Origin: CAJCIY01 sp036379355
GTDB taxonomy: Bacteria > Actinomycetota > Actinomycetes > Mycobacteriales > CAJCIY01
Reading direction: 5' to 3'
Assembly (NCBI GenBank): GCA_036379355.1
Contig: DASVGV010000112.1
Location: forward strand, 1 to 55,471
Length of the DNA stretch: 55,471 nt
Part shown: in pieces, positions 1 to 8,359 of the stretch
Layout: each line of letters opens with the position of its first letter
How positions within the stretch are numbered: position 1 is the stretch's first letter
Position numbers and translations under genes: made by a program
Notes under the pieces: generated by a model
Told to the model about the DNA's origin: nothing
Databases searched by the model: none
What the model saw: only the letters and a program-made list of their open reading frames with translations

Positions 1-199
1 CCCCCGCAGCTGACCTCCCAGCACGAACCGCAGTGCCGCACCGCAGCGCCTCATCCCACCGCCGTACCGGAATTGGGTCATGGAATCGCCCCCCAACGAT
101 CTCTCGAGGGGCGATTCCATGACCCAATTCCGGCACGGCGCTGGGATGGGGCGCTGCGGTGCGGCACTGCGGTTCGTGCTGGGAGGTCAGCTGCGGGGG
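1..199. repeat. Long near-perfect inverted repeat (92-bp arms)
   Basis: Positions 1-92 are the reverse complement of 108-199 with three mismatches, leaving a 15-base loop at 93-107. The pairing is exact in register (position i pairs with 200-i), and the left arm may continue outside the window. The right arm contains the stop codon and last residues of the minus-strand gene ending at 187. It could be a giant bidirectional terminator, a small inverted duplication or MITE-like element, or an assembly or library artefact at a sequence end. The mismatches argue weakly against a simple fold-back artefact. Confidence 0.9.
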
Positions 200-1371
200 A
201 GCTGCGCGGTCGGGCCTTCCTGGAAGGCGCTCGCCCCGAAGCCGGTCGGGAGCACGCCGCCGAGGTCCGCGGCGAGTGCCTGGGTCAGCGCCGACTGCGT
301 GGCACCTGCCACGCCGGGGGCGACGCCGAACTGCAGACCCTGGACGGTGATCTGCTGGGTGCGGCCGCTCGCGTCGGTGAGCACGATCGACGCCAGCCCG
401 CCGCTGTCCAGGGGACTGGGTACCTTCTGGGCCGCGAGCTCCGCCGGCGTGTAGCGCGCCGGCAGCGCGTTCAGGTCAGACGTGATCCTCGTTAGCTCTT
501 CCGCGTTCAGCGTGACGCCCACCACCAGGCGCCCCGCCTTGTACGAGCACACGACACCCCTGACCGGCGTGCCCACCACCTGTGGCCCACCGGCCCCACC
601 GCCCGCAACCGCCCCGATGTTCCTCGGCTGCGCGACCGCACAGCCGTTCTCGTCGACGGACACGCGATGGGCGCTCGCCACGATGGCGTCCGCCACCGCC
701 TTCGTGTTCGTCGTCAGGACGTACACCGAGGGGACTGCCAGGACCTGGAAGGTGGTGACCCACTGGCCGCGGGACCAGTTGCGACTGCACATTGCCGACA
801 GCCCGCCGATCTCACCCACCTGAGGCCTGGCGCTGGGCACATCGGGACACAAGGACCCTGAGGGAGCCCGCGCCGGATCCGGTCCCCCGGTGTACGGAAT
901 CGGCGTGTCACCGAACTGCAGTTGTTGGAGCACCGGATGTGCGGGCGGCGGGCAACGCATCGCGACGACCGGTGTGTCGGACGGATACGTGACGACGCCT
1001 CGGTCCAGGCTCGGGAGCGCGCACGGGTTGGACAGCGACAGTGGCTGGAGCCAGCCGGCGGGGACGTAGAACTGGATACCGGCCCACGTGACCGCGCGTT
1101 CGCCGGGTGGTGGCTTGGCGAGTCCAACGGGCTCGTGCGGGCCGACCGTGACGACCGTGGCTCGGCCGTGATGGCTCGTGATGACCGTGAGTGGGACGGC
1201 GACGGCGGCGACGACCACAGCGGCGGCCACCGCGGCACCGGCGACGACACGGCGGCGGTGGCGCCGATTGCGTCGCAGACCGCGAATGCCACCCACCAGG
1301 TCGACGTCGCGCGTGGCGCCGTCGGCCTCGGCCGAGAAGTGCTCGCGCAGCAGGGTTTCCAGGTCGTTCAC
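187..1371 (-). CDS. Sigma-factor-linked single-pass membrane protein, possible anti-sigma factor
   Basis: A 394-residue protein, read from the GTG at 1371, which overlaps the stop of the sigma gene in a GTGA junction and has GGAGG just upstream. The N-terminus (about residues 1-45) is charged and cytoplasmic. An Ala/Val-rich transmembrane helix follows at about 48-72, and the rest is a long extracytoplasmic domain with several Cys residues. Translational coupling to a SigE-family sigma factor suggests it senses or controls that factor, but I see no zinc-type anti-sigma motif (HxxxCxxC). No family is recognised for the outer domain. The last residues lie inside the inverted repeat at 1-199. 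Confidence 0.72.
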   Translation of the reverse strand: MNDLETLLREHFSAEADGATRDVDLVGGIRGLRRNRRHRRRVVAGAAVAAAVVVAAVAVPLTVITSHHGRATVVTVGPHEPVGLAKPPPGERAVTWAGIQFYVPAGWLQPLSLSNPCALPSLDRGVVTYPSDTPVVAMRCPPPAHPVLQQLQFGDTPIPYTGGPDPARAPSGSLCPDVPSARPQVGEIGGLSAMCSRNWSRGQWVTTFQVLAVPSVYVLTTNTKAVADAIVASAHRVSVDENGCAVAQPRNIGAVAGGGAGGPQVVGTPVRGVVCSYKAGRLVVGVTLNAEELTRITSDLNALPARYTPAELAAQKVPSPLDSGGLASIVLTDASGRTQQITVQGLQFGVAPGVAGATQSALTQALAADLGGVLPTGFGASAFQEGPTAQLPRS

Positions 1372-1868
1372 GGTTCCTCCGCCCGTACGGTTTCCAGCCG
1401 GTCGCGCACGGTCGCGAGCGCCCGGGAAGCCTGGCTGCGCACCGTGCTCTCGCCGCATCCGAGCAGCGCGGCGATCTCCGCGTCGCCCAGATCGGCGTAG
1501 TAGCGCAGCACGAGGACGGCCCGCTGACGCGCCGCGAGGGTGGCGAGCACCCGGCGCAGCTCGTCGCGCACTCCCAACTGGTCGACCATGTCCACGCCGC
1601 CCCGCTCGGGTACGGCGGCCGTGACCAGCTCGGTCGAGGAGCGGCGGCGGCGGTCGCTGACGTACCGGTTGACGATGATCTTCCGTACGTACGCATCGGG
1701 ATGATCGAGCCGCGACACGCGGCGCCAGCGGCCGCTCGCTTTCAGCAGTGCTGTCTGCACGAGGTCCTGGGCGCCGTGCGGGTCGCCGGTCAGGACGGTG
1801 GCGAGCCGCAGCAGCGACGCGCCGCGCGACGCGACGTACTGCTCGAACGTCGGCTCTGCCACTGTCAC
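1368..1868 (-). CDS. SigE-family ECF RNA polymerase sigma factor
   Basis: A 166-residue protein with only regions sigma-2 (about residues 8-75, with DLVQTALLKASGRWRRV) and sigma-4 (about 105-160, with the helix-turn-helix DLGDAEIAALLGCGESTVRS). This is the layout and length of the short actinobacterial SigE family. It would direct RNA polymerase to a small regulon, probably under control of the coupled membrane protein downstream. The first GTG is at 1868. A GGGGAGG Shine-Dalgarno sequence sits better in front of the next in-frame GTG at 1862, so the true protein may be two residues shorter. The target promoter is unknown. Confidence 0.92.
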   Translation of the reverse strand: MTVAEPTFEQYVASRGASLLRLATVLTGDPHGAQDLVQTALLKASGRWRRVSRLDHPDAYVRKIIVNRYVSDRRRRSSTELVTAAVPERGGVDMVDQLGVRDELRRVLATLAARQRAVLVLRYYADLGDAEIAALLGCGESTVRSQASRALATVRDRLETVRAEEP

Positions 1869-1945
1869 CCTCCCCTCGGCCCGTCCAACGCGGCGAGCAC
1901 CACGGTCCGCTGCATCGACCGGGCGCCGGTGGGCAGGATGCTCCC

Positions 1946-2836
1946 GTGCGCATCGCAGTCACCGGAGCTTCTGGACTCGTCGGCTCGCGGCTGGTGCCGC
2001 GTCTGCGCGGGCACGGCCACGATGTCGTGACGCTGGTACGGCGGGAGCCGCGACGCTCCGACGAGGTCCGCTGGGAGCCGGCGCGGGGTGAGCTCGACGC
2101 CGCGGACCTGGCCGGCGTCGAGGCGGCCGTCCACCTGGCCGGTGCGGGCATCGGCGCGAAGCGGTGGACGGGCGAGTACAAGCAGGTCGTGCTGTCCTCG
2201 CGCGTCGACAGCACGACACTCCTCGCCACCCGGCTGGCAGCACTGGACCCGCGGCCGCAGGTCCTCCTGTCGGGCAGCGCGATCGGGTTCTACGGGGACG
2301 CCGGCGACCGCGAGTGCGACGAGTCGTCGCCGGCCGGCACCGGCTTCCTCGCCGACGTCTGCCGGGCGTGGGAGGGCGCGACCGCCCCCGCGGAGCAGGC
2401 CGGCATCCGGACCGTGCACCTGCGGACCGGCCTGGTCCTGTCGGGCGACGGCGGGATGCTCGCACAGCAGCTTCCGCTCTACCGACTGGGTCTCGGCGGT
2501 CCGCTCGGCAGCGGCCGCCAGTGGTGGAGCTGGGTGGCGCTCGCCGACGAAGTCGCCGCCATCGAGCACCTGCTGACCGCGGACGTCGCCGGTCCGGTCA
2601 ACATCACCGGCCCGGCGCCGGTCCGGCAGCGGGACTTCGCGGCTGCCCTCGGCCGGGCACTGCACCGCCCTGCGGTGCTGCCCGTTCCTCGGGTGGCCCT
2701 GCGAGCCGCGATCGGGGAGTTCGCCGACGAGGGCATCCTCGCCGGGCAGAAGGTGCTGCCGCGGGTTCTCGAGCAGGACGGGTACGCGTTCGTCCACACC
2801 ACACTCGACACGGCGCTGGCCGCGGCGCTCGGCTGA
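1946..2836 (+). CDS. TIGR01777-family NAD(P)-dependent epimerase (SDR39U1-like)
   Basis: A 296-residue atypical short-chain dehydrogenase. It opens with the Rossmann motif VTGASGLVGSRLVP, and the family landmark SGSAIGFYGDAGDR lies mid-protein. The C-terminal half contains the GxxRQWWSWV segment and a DUF1731-like end. In Mycobacterium the orthologue (Rv2216) also precedes lipB, so this belongs to the conserved neighbourhood although its substrate is unknown. The GTG at 1946 is chosen because the Rossmann strand starts there. CAGGAT six bases upstream could be a -10 box for a leaderless transcript. It is divergent from the sigma factor. Confidence 0.9.
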   Translation: MRIAVTGASGLVGSRLVPRLRGHGHDVVTLVRREPRRSDEVRWEPARGELDAADLAGVEAAVHLAGAGIGAKRWTGEYKQVVLSSRVDSTTLLATRLAALDPRPQVLLSGSAIGFYGDAGDRECDESSPAGTGFLADVCRAWEGATAPAEQAGIRTVHLRTGLVLSGDGGMLAQQLPLYRLGLGGPLGSGRQWWSWVALADEVAAIEHLLTADVAGPVNITGPAPVRQRDFAAALGRALHRPAVLPVPRVALRAAIGEFADEGILAGQKVLPRVLEQDGYAFVHTTLDTALAAALG

Positions 2837-2840
2837 GTGC

Positions 2841-3911
2841 TCAGCGGATCTCGCGTACCCGCCAGCCGTCCGGCGTCGTCACCACGGTGACCGTCCAGGT
2901 GTGCGGCCCGCGCGCCGGGACCGAGCCGACCACCCGGCCGGCCGCATTGCGGTAGTCGTACGCCCGCAGCGTGTCCGTGACGTGGAGTGTGGTCACCCGC
3001 CCGGGGCGCAGGACGGTCACGTGGCGGACGACCGGCGTCGGCGGGACGGTTCGCGGGGCCGCGGTGAGCAGGGCCGCGGCCGTCGCGAGGTCCGCCTCGA
3101 GCGCCGGGCTACCCGGCGCGTCGGCCGCGGTCATCGGTCCCGAACCGGCCAGGGCGGCAGACCTGGCCCGGTCGAGCCGGCCGACGACGGCCGCCCAGTC
3201 CGGTGCGGCGGTGGCCACCACGTCGGCATGCGGCGCGGGCTGCCGCGCCGACACCCACCCCACCAGGGCCGCGGCCACGAGGGCGAGCGGCAGCGCCGCG
3301 ACCAGCCAGCGCGCCCGTGGTGCGGGCGGTGGCTGGCCGGCGAGCACCGGGCGGCGCGGCCGGGCGACCCGACGCAGCCGGCGCCGCAGCGCAGGCAGGT
3401 CGTCCGGCAGCGGTGGGAGGCCGGGACAGCGACGGGCGAGCAGGGACCGCAGCGCGTCCGCGTCCGCAGCGGCCGTCGCAGGCTCCCCCGCCAGCCGTCG
3501 CTCGGCGACCCCGTGCAACGGCATCACCACCTCCCCGCCGTCGGTGACGAGCACGTCGGAGAGGTCCCCGCCCCAGGCGATGCCGCGTGCGTGCGCGCGG
3601 AGAAGCACCTGTGCCACAGCCGTTCCGACATGGACGGCGTGGCCGAGCTCGAGCGGCGGCAGATCGGCCAGCGGCGTACCGTCCTGCGCCGGGCAGATGA
3701 CGGCGACGCCGTCGCGGCACAGGATCACGGCCTGCGCCCCGAGGCCGGTCAGTGGCGACAGCGCCGCGAGGGCCGCGCGCCGGCGGTCGGGGTCGGGATC
3801 GACGGCGAGCACCGTCACGTCGACGTCGCCGCCCTCGGTTCGGCCGCGCCAGGTCCCGGGGCGTCCGAGAGCGCCGCTTATCTCGACGCCCGGCACCGAC
3901 GGGGAGTCCAT
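2841..3911 (-). CDS. Membrane-anchored pseudokinase-like protein
   Basis: A 356-residue protein. Residues about 30-140 thread onto a degraded bacterial protein kinase fold: GIAWGGDLSDVLVTDGGEVV occupies the place of the HRD catalytic loop and following strands, but the HRD Asp, the DFG motif and a glycine loop are absent. A Pro/Arg-rich linker is followed by one transmembrane helix (about 205-225) and an extracytoplasmic domain ending near WTVTVVTTPDGWRVREI. I infer a non-catalytic membrane protein. No named family is recognised. It converges with the epimerase (4-bp gap). Confidence 0.65.
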   Translation of the reverse strand: MDSPSVPGVEISGALGRPGTWRGRTEGGDVDVTVLAVDPDPDRRRAALAALSPLTGLGAQAVILCRDGVAVICPAQDGTPLADLPPLELGHAVHVGTAVAQVLLRAHARGIAWGGDLSDVLVTDGGEVVMPLHGVAERRLAGEPATAAADADALRSLLARRCPGLPPLPDDLPALRRRLRRVARPRRPVLAGQPPPAPRARWLVAALPLALVAAALVGWVSARQPAPHADVVATAAPDWAAVVGRLDRARSAALAGSGPMTAADAPGSPALEADLATAAALLTAAPRTVPPTPVVRHVTVLRPGRVTTLHVTDTLRAYDYRNAAGRVVGSVPARGPHTWTVTVVTTPDGWRVREIR

Positions 3912-4008
3912 GACCGTCGAGAGTGGCCGGGATCGGGCCGCCGCGTCGTCCCCCCTGTGGACAGCCCGTTAGCGTGCGGTCGCCACCACGACGACACGAG
4001 GAGAGCGC

Positions 4009-4734
4009 ATGCCTGCCGACGCCCCGACCATCCTCGCCACGAGCGGCGGGTACGTGATGGGTCCGCGCCAGGCCCCCGTGGTCGGACCGGTCCTCCGGTA
4101 CGCCGCCGAGCTGTCCGGCGCGGCGAAGCCGCGGGTCTGCGTGGTGAACACGGCCGGCGGCGACAACGAGCGCTGGCTCGGCTGGGCGTACGCCGCGCTC
4201 GCCGCCGAAGGCTGGGCGCCGACGCACCTGCAGGTCTACCCGATGCCGAACGTCCCCGACCCGACCGAGCACCTGCTGTCGTGCGACGTGGTCTGGGTCG
4301 GCGGCGGCTCGGTCGCCAACCTCCTCGCCCTCTGGCGGCTGCACGGGTACGACGCGGCGCTGCGGACGGCGTGGGAGCACCACGTCGTCCTCGGCGGCGT
4401 CAGCGCCGGCAGCCTGTGCTGGCACGCCGGCGGCACCACCGACTCGTTCACGTACGAGCTGACACCGTTCACCAACGGTCTGGGGCTGCTGCCGTACAGC
4501 AACTGCCCGCACTACGACTCGGAGTCCCGGCGGCGGCCGCTGTTCCAGTCGCTCGTCGCGGACGGCACCCTGGGCGACGGGTACGCGACCGATGACGGCG
4601 CCGGCCTGCTCTACCGCGGCACCGAGCTGGTCGAGGTCGTGACCGACCGGGACAACTCGTACGGCTGGCAGGTGCAGCGCACCGCCGAGGGCGCCGTGGA
4701 GACGCGGCTCGAGACCCGCCGGCTCCCGGCGTGA
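4009..4734 (+). CDS. Peptidase S51 (dipeptidase E-like)
   Basis: A 241-residue cytoplasmic hydrolase of the peptidase E/cyanophycinase family. The nucleophile Ser lies in GGVSAGSLCW (the family's GxSAG elbow), preceded by VWVGGGSVANLLALW. The closing Asp/Glu-His region is around YSNCPHYDSESRRR. Members cleave N-terminal Asp dipeptides; the exact substrate here is not shown. GAGGAGAG lies upstream of the ATG, and a TTAGCGT -10-like sequence lies about 35 bases before it. It overlaps the next gene by four bases (GTGA), so the two are translationally coupled. Confidence 0.88.
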   Translation: MPADAPTILATSGGYVMGPRQAPVVGPVLRYAAELSGAAKPRVCVVNTAGGDNERWLGWAYAALAAEGWAPTHLQVYPMPNVPDPTEHLLSCDVVWVGGGSVANLLALWRLHGYDAALRTAWEHHVVLGGVSAGSLCWHAGGTTDSFTYELTPFTNGLGLLPYSNCPHYDSESRRRPLFQSLVADGTLGDGYATDDGAGLLYRGTELVEVVTDRDNSYGWQVQRTAEGAVETRLETRRLPA

Positions 4735-5321
4735 CCCGGCACATCGGGATCCTGCTGTTCGAGGGGGTCGAGGAGCTCGACGCCGTCGGGCCGTGGGAGG
4801 TCCTCGCGTACTGGACGCGTACCCACCCCGACGACGGCTGGGCCGTCTCGACGATCAGCCGGGACGGCGAGGCGGTGACAGCGGCCAAGGGGCTGCTGCT
4901 CACGCCGCACGCGTCGTACGCCTCGATGCCCGCTCTCGACGTGCTCGTCTACCCCGGCGGCCAGGGCACTCGCGCGCACCTGCGCGACGACGAGCAACTC
5001 GCGTGGGTACGCACCCAGCGCGCGCAGGTGGATCTGATGACGAGCGTGTGCACGGGCTCGCTGGTGTACGCCGCCGCGGGCCTGCTGCGCGGCCGCCCCG
5101 CGACGACCCACTGGGGAGCGCTGGACCTGCTCGCCGAGCTCGACCCGTCGATCGACGTCCGGGCCGAGGACCGCTACGTCGACGACGGCGACGTGATCAC
5201 CTCCAGCGGGGTCAGCGCCGGCATCGACATGGCCCTGCACCTCGTCCGGCGGCTCCAGTCGGCCGACCGCGCCCGCGAGGTACGGCGCGGCATCCAGTAC
5301 GACCCACAGCCCCCGGTCTGA
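4731..5321 (+). CDS. DJ-1/PfpI family protein
   Basis: A 196-residue class I glutamine-amidotransferase-like protein. The reactive Cys is in TSVCTGSLVYAAAGLL at the nucleophile elbow, with an upstream acidic residue in FEGVEELDAVGPWEVL and a THWGALDLL segment. This resembles isonitrile hydratase and the ligand-sensing half of some AraC regulators, but no DNA-binding domain is attached. Function could be isonitrile hydration, glyoxalase-type repair or an unknown amidase activity. The GTG start overlaps the stop of the peptidase gene. Confidence 0.85.
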   Translation: MTRHIGILLFEGVEELDAVGPWEVLAYWTRTHPDDGWAVSTISRDGEAVTAAKGLLLTPHASYASMPALDVLVYPGGQGTRAHLRDDEQLAWVRTQRAQVDLMTSVCTGSLVYAAAGLLRGRPATTHWGALDLLAELDPSIDVRAEDRYVDDGDVITSSGVSAGIDMALHLVRRLQSADRAREVRRGIQYDPQPPV

Positions 5322-5337
5322 GCCCCAGGCGCCCACC

Positions 5338-5426
5338 CCGCGAGATGTGGCAAACGCACGCCTGACGCCGCGAGATGTGGCGAATTGCCACAGCTCGGCG
5401 GGAGGGGTGCGGCGCATCTCGGCGAG
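5338..5426. repeat. Intergenic GCGAGATGTGGC repeat cluster with stem-loop
   Basis: The 14-mer ccgcgagatgtggc occurs at 5338-5351 and again at 5368-5381, 30 bp apart. The second copy forms an inverted repeat with what follows (tgtggc-gaatt-gccaca at 5376-5392, extended imperfectly to about 5366-5400). A reversed partial copy, gcatctcggcg, lies at 5413-5423. A related reversed copy is in another intergenic gap at 45666-45679. It could act as a terminator for the DJ-1 gene and/or belong to a dispersed REP-like family. Confidence 0.7.
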
Positions 5427-5452
5427 GGGTCCCCACGCGTAGGGTCGAAGGC

Positions 5453-6070
5453 GTGCGGACACGGTGGCTCGGGCGGGTCGCGTACGACGACGCGCTCACC
5501 GTCCAGCGCGACCTGCACGCCGCCGTCGTGGCAGGCACCGAGCCCGACACGGTGCTGCTTCTCGAGCACGACAGCGTCTACACCGCTGGGCGGCGGACGA
5601 CCGCCGACGAGCGCCCGCACGACCCCACCGTCCCCGTGGTCGACGTCGACCGCGGCGGCAAGATCACCTGGCACGGGCCCGGCCAGCTGGTGGGTTACCC
5701 GATCGTGCGCCTGCCCGACCCGGTCGACGTGGTGGCCTACGTCCACCGCGTCGAGCAGGTGATGATCGATGCCTGCGCGGACCTCGACCTCGCGGCCACC
5801 CGCGTCGCCGGCCGCTCCGGCACGTGGACCACGGACGGCCGGCGAAAGATCGGTGCCGTCGGCATCCGCGTGAGCCAGGGCGTGACGATGCACGGCTTCG
5901 CCCTGAACGCGGACCCCGACCTGTCCGCGTACGACCTCATCGTCGCGTGCGGCATCCGCGACGCCGGCGTGACCAGCATCGCCGCCGAGACCGGCCACCC
6001 CGTCTCCGTCGACGACGTCCGTGCCCGCGTGGAGGCCCACCTCGACGTCCTGGCCGGGGTGCCGGCATGA
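5453..6070 (+). CDS. lipB: Lipoyl(octanoyl) transferase
   Basis: A 205-residue enzyme that moves octanoate from acyl carrier protein to lipoyl domains, the first step of lipoate synthesis. Family signatures are the RGGKITWHGPGQLVGYPI block, with the conserved GGKxTxHGPGQ motif, and KIGAVGIRVSQGVTMHGFAL, with the catalytic Lys in GRRKIGAVG. Length is normal. The GTG at 5453 starts exactly where homologues begin. TAGGGT eight bases upstream fits a -10 box for a leaderless message. It overlaps lipA by four bases (ATGA), so the two are co-translated. Confidence 0.96.
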   Translation: MRTRWLGRVAYDDALTVQRDLHAAVVAGTEPDTVLLLEHDSVYTAGRRTTADERPHDPTVPVVDVDRGGKITWHGPGQLVGYPIVRLPDPVDVVAYVHRVEQVMIDACADLDLAATRVAGRSGTWTTDGRRKIGAVGIRVSQGVTMHGFALNADPDLSAYDLIVACGIRDAGVTSIAAETGHPVSVDDVRARVEAHLDVLAGVPA

Positions 6071-7017
6071 CGACCGCGCCCGAGACGCACGCGAGCACCG
6101 CCCCCGAGGGCCGGCGCCTGCTGCGGCTGGAGGTCCGCAACGCCGCCACCCCCATCGAGCGCAAGCCGGAGTGGATCAAGACGCGCCTGCGTACCGGCCC
6201 CGAGTTCACCGCACTCAAGTCCCTGGTACGCCGCGAGGGGCTGCACACCGTCTGCGAAGAGGCCGGCTGCCCCAACATCTACGAGTGCTGGGAGGACCGC
6301 GAGGCGACGTTCCTCATCGGCGGCAGCCAGTGCACGCGCCGCTGCGACTTCTGCCAGATCGACACCGGCCGGCCCGACCCGCTCGACCGCGACGAGCCGC
6401 GCCGGGTGGCCGAGTCGGTGACCTCGATGGGCCTGCGGTACGCCACCGTCACGGGCGTCGCGCGCGACGACCTTCCGGACGAGGGCGCCTGGCTCTACGC
6501 CGAGACGGTCCGGCAGATCCACGCGCAGCTGCCGGGATGCGGCGTCGAGCTCCTCATCCCCGACTTCCACGCCCGGCCCGCGCTGCTGGCGGATGTCTTC
6601 GCCGCGCGCCCAGAGGTGCTCGCGCACAACCTCGAGACGGTGCCCCGCGTGTTCAAGCGGATCCGTCCGGCGTTCCGCTACGACCGCTCCCTCGGCGTGA
6701 TCGCGCAGGCACGGGCGGCGGGCCTCGTGACGAAGTCGAACCTGATCCTCGGGCTGGGTGAGACCACCGACGAGGTCATCGGCGCGATGAGCGACCTGCT
6801 CGACGCCGGGTGCGAGCTGCTGACGGTCACCCAGTACCTGCGGCCCTCGCCCCGGCACCATCCGGTCGAAAGGTGGGTCCACCCCGACGAGTTCGCGACC
6901 CTGGCGACGGCGGCCGAGGACATGGGGTTCGCGGGCGTACTGGCCGGCCCGCTGGTGCGCTCCTCGTACCGCGCCGGGCGGCTGTACGAACAGGCCCGCC
7001 GCCGTCGCGCGCGCTGA
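6067..7017 (+). CDS. lipA: Lipoyl synthase (radical SAM)
   Basis: A 316-residue radical-SAM enzyme that inserts two sulfurs into protein-bound octanoyl groups. Both iron-sulfur clusters are visible: the auxiliary cluster cysteines in CEEAGCPNIYEC and the SAM-cluster cysteines in CTRRCDFC. The conserved C-terminal RSSYRAG supplies the Ser ligand of the auxiliary cluster. Length is typical. It forms an operon with lipB and is followed closely by the DUF4191 gene, as in Mycobacterium and Streptomyces. Confidence 0.98.
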   Translation: MTTAPETHASTAPEGRRLLRLEVRNAATPIERKPEWIKTRLRTGPEFTALKSLVRREGLHTVCEEAGCPNIYECWEDREATFLIGGSQCTRRCDFCQIDTGRPDPLDRDEPRRVAESVTSMGLRYATVTGVARDDLPDEGAWLYAETVRQIHAQLPGCGVELLIPDFHARPALLADVFAARPEVLAHNLETVPRVFKRIRPAFRYDRSLGVIAQARAAGLVTKSNLILGLGETTDEVIGAMSDLLDAGCELLTVTQYLRPSPRHHPVERWVHPDEFATLATAAEDMGFAGVLAGPLVRSSYRAGRLYEQARRRRAR

Positions 7018-7053
7018 CCGGCACGGGACGCGCGACCGTTAGGCTGACCCGTC

Positions 7054-7782
7054 GTGGCACGAACCCGTACACCCGAGCCCGCCGCGCCCACACGGCGCTT
7101 CGGCCGCCGGAAGAAGAAGGCCGGCGACGGAACGCCGTCGGGCTGGCAGCAGTTCAAGCAGACGCTGGCGATCGTCCGGCGGAACGACCCGAAGACCATT
7201 CCCGTCGCGATCGCGCTCGGCCTGGTCCTGTTCGGCATCGGGCTCGGGGTCGGGTTCGCGGTCCACCACGCGGTCGTCCTCGGCGTCCTCGGCTTCGCGG
7301 TGGGGCTGCTCGCGGTGCAGATCCTCATCGGCATCCGCGCCCGCAAGGCGGTCTACGCCGAGGTCGCCGACCAGCGCGGCGTCGCGCTCCAGATCGTCCG
7401 CAAGATGCGCGGCGACTGGAAGATCACCGAGATGGTGCAGTTCACCCGCAACCAGGACTTCGTCCATCGCGTGGTCGGCCGGCCGGGGATCGTGCTCATC
7501 GCGGAGGGCCGGCCGCAGGCCGCTCGAGACCTGCTCATCACCGAGGCGCGGCGGATCCGGCGCGTCGCGAGCGACGTGCCGGTGCACGAGGTGATCATCG
7601 GAGACCGGCCGGGTGACGTCCCGATCGCGAAGCTGAACACGACGCTGGGCCGGCTGCCGCGCAAGCTGCGCAAGGACGAGGTACGCGCGCTGGACGTGAA
7701 GCTGCGGGCGGTGGCGAACACCAGCGTCCCGCTGCCGAAGGGACCGCTGCCGACGCACGTGAAGCGTCCGAAGATCCGCTGA
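7054..7782 (+). CDS. DUF4191 integral membrane protein
   Basis: A 242-residue protein with a basic N-terminus, two adjacent transmembrane helices (about residues 50-70 and 74-93) and a long basic cytoplasmic C-terminal domain (about 95-242) containing VGRPGIVLIAEG. It matches the DUF4191 family found next to lipA in actinobacteria (Rv2219-like); the function is unknown. The GTG at 7054 is preceded by TAGGCT at 7040-7045, a spacing that fits a leaderless transcript separate from lipBA. Confidence 0.9.
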   Translation: MARTRTPEPAAPTRRFGRRKKKAGDGTPSGWQQFKQTLAIVRRNDPKTIPVAIALGLVLFGIGLGVGFAVHHAVVLGVLGFAVGLLAVQILIGIRARKAVYAEVADQRGVALQIVRKMRGDWKITEMVQFTRNQDFVHRVVGRPGIVLIAEGRPQAARDLLITEARRIRRVASDVPVHEVIIGDRPGDVPIAKLNTTLGRLPRKLRKDEVRALDVKLRAVANTSVPLPKGPLPTHVKRPKIR

Positions 7783-7804
7783 CCTCTCGGCGTGGCCGAA
7801 GCCG

Positions 7805-8332
7805 TCAGGCGACGCGGACCACGGCGGTCCCGACCGCCTTGTCGTGCAGGCCGCGGTGGTCCCGGTCGGTGATCAGCGCCGGGACGAGCAGCGCACAGAG
7901 CACCTGACGGGGCAGCGACCGCCACCCCATGGTCCGCCCGTCCAGGCGGACGACCTGCAGGCCGACCACACGCATGCCGAGCGTGCGCCCGGACAGGCTG
8001 AGGAACACAGCGGTCAGGACGACGAAGATCCCGTCACTGATGAGGTTCGTGTAGTACTGCTCGTGCTGGGTGTGCGGCGTGGTCGCAAGGAATCCGATGA
8101 TGCCGGCGATGACGATGTCGATGACGAACGCGCCGAGTTTCGCGCCCTGGCTCGCGACCGACCCACGGCCGGTCTGCGGCAGACCGAGCCGATCGCCCGG
8201 GTAGCCGCTGCGGGCCTGCCGGGGCGGCCCCTCGAGCCACGTACCGGCGGTCTCGCGCAGCAGGCTGCGCCCGGATGGCGGCTGCTGCCGTGCCTGCCTG
8301 GGCGGCTTGGTGCTCACGCGCTTGCTCGCCAC
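7805..8332 (-). CDS. RDD family membrane protein
   Basis: A 175-residue protein: a basic N-terminal tail, two transmembrane helices (about 80-100 and 115-135) and the RDD signature residues (GAKLGAFVIDIVIAG; SGRTLGMRVVGLQVVR; late DRDHRGLHDKAVGT). The family includes putative ion antiporters, but most members are uncharacterised. The same gene sits between the DUF4191 gene and glnA1 in mycobacteria. It converges with the DUF4191 gene; the 22-bp gap contains a short tcggc-gtg-gccga hairpin. Confidence 0.88.
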   Translation of the reverse strand: MASKRVSTKPPRQARQQPPSGRSLLRETAGTWLEGPPRQARSGYPGDRLGLPQTGRGSVASQGAKLGAFVIDIVIAGIIGFLATTPHTQHEQYYTNLISDGIFVVLTAVFLSLSGRTLGMRVVGLQVVRLDGRTMGWRSLPRQVLCALLVPALITDRDHRGLHDKAVGTAVVRVA

Positions 8333-8359
8333 ACGTCCGAGCCTACGGTTCGGTGCGCG

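Noticed and set aside
1372..2229. N-terminal extension of the sigma-linked membrane protein frame up to 2229
   Set aside because: The extra part lies antisense to the epimerase and out of frame with the sigma factor. The GTG at 1371 with GGAGG and a GTGA overlap is the better start.
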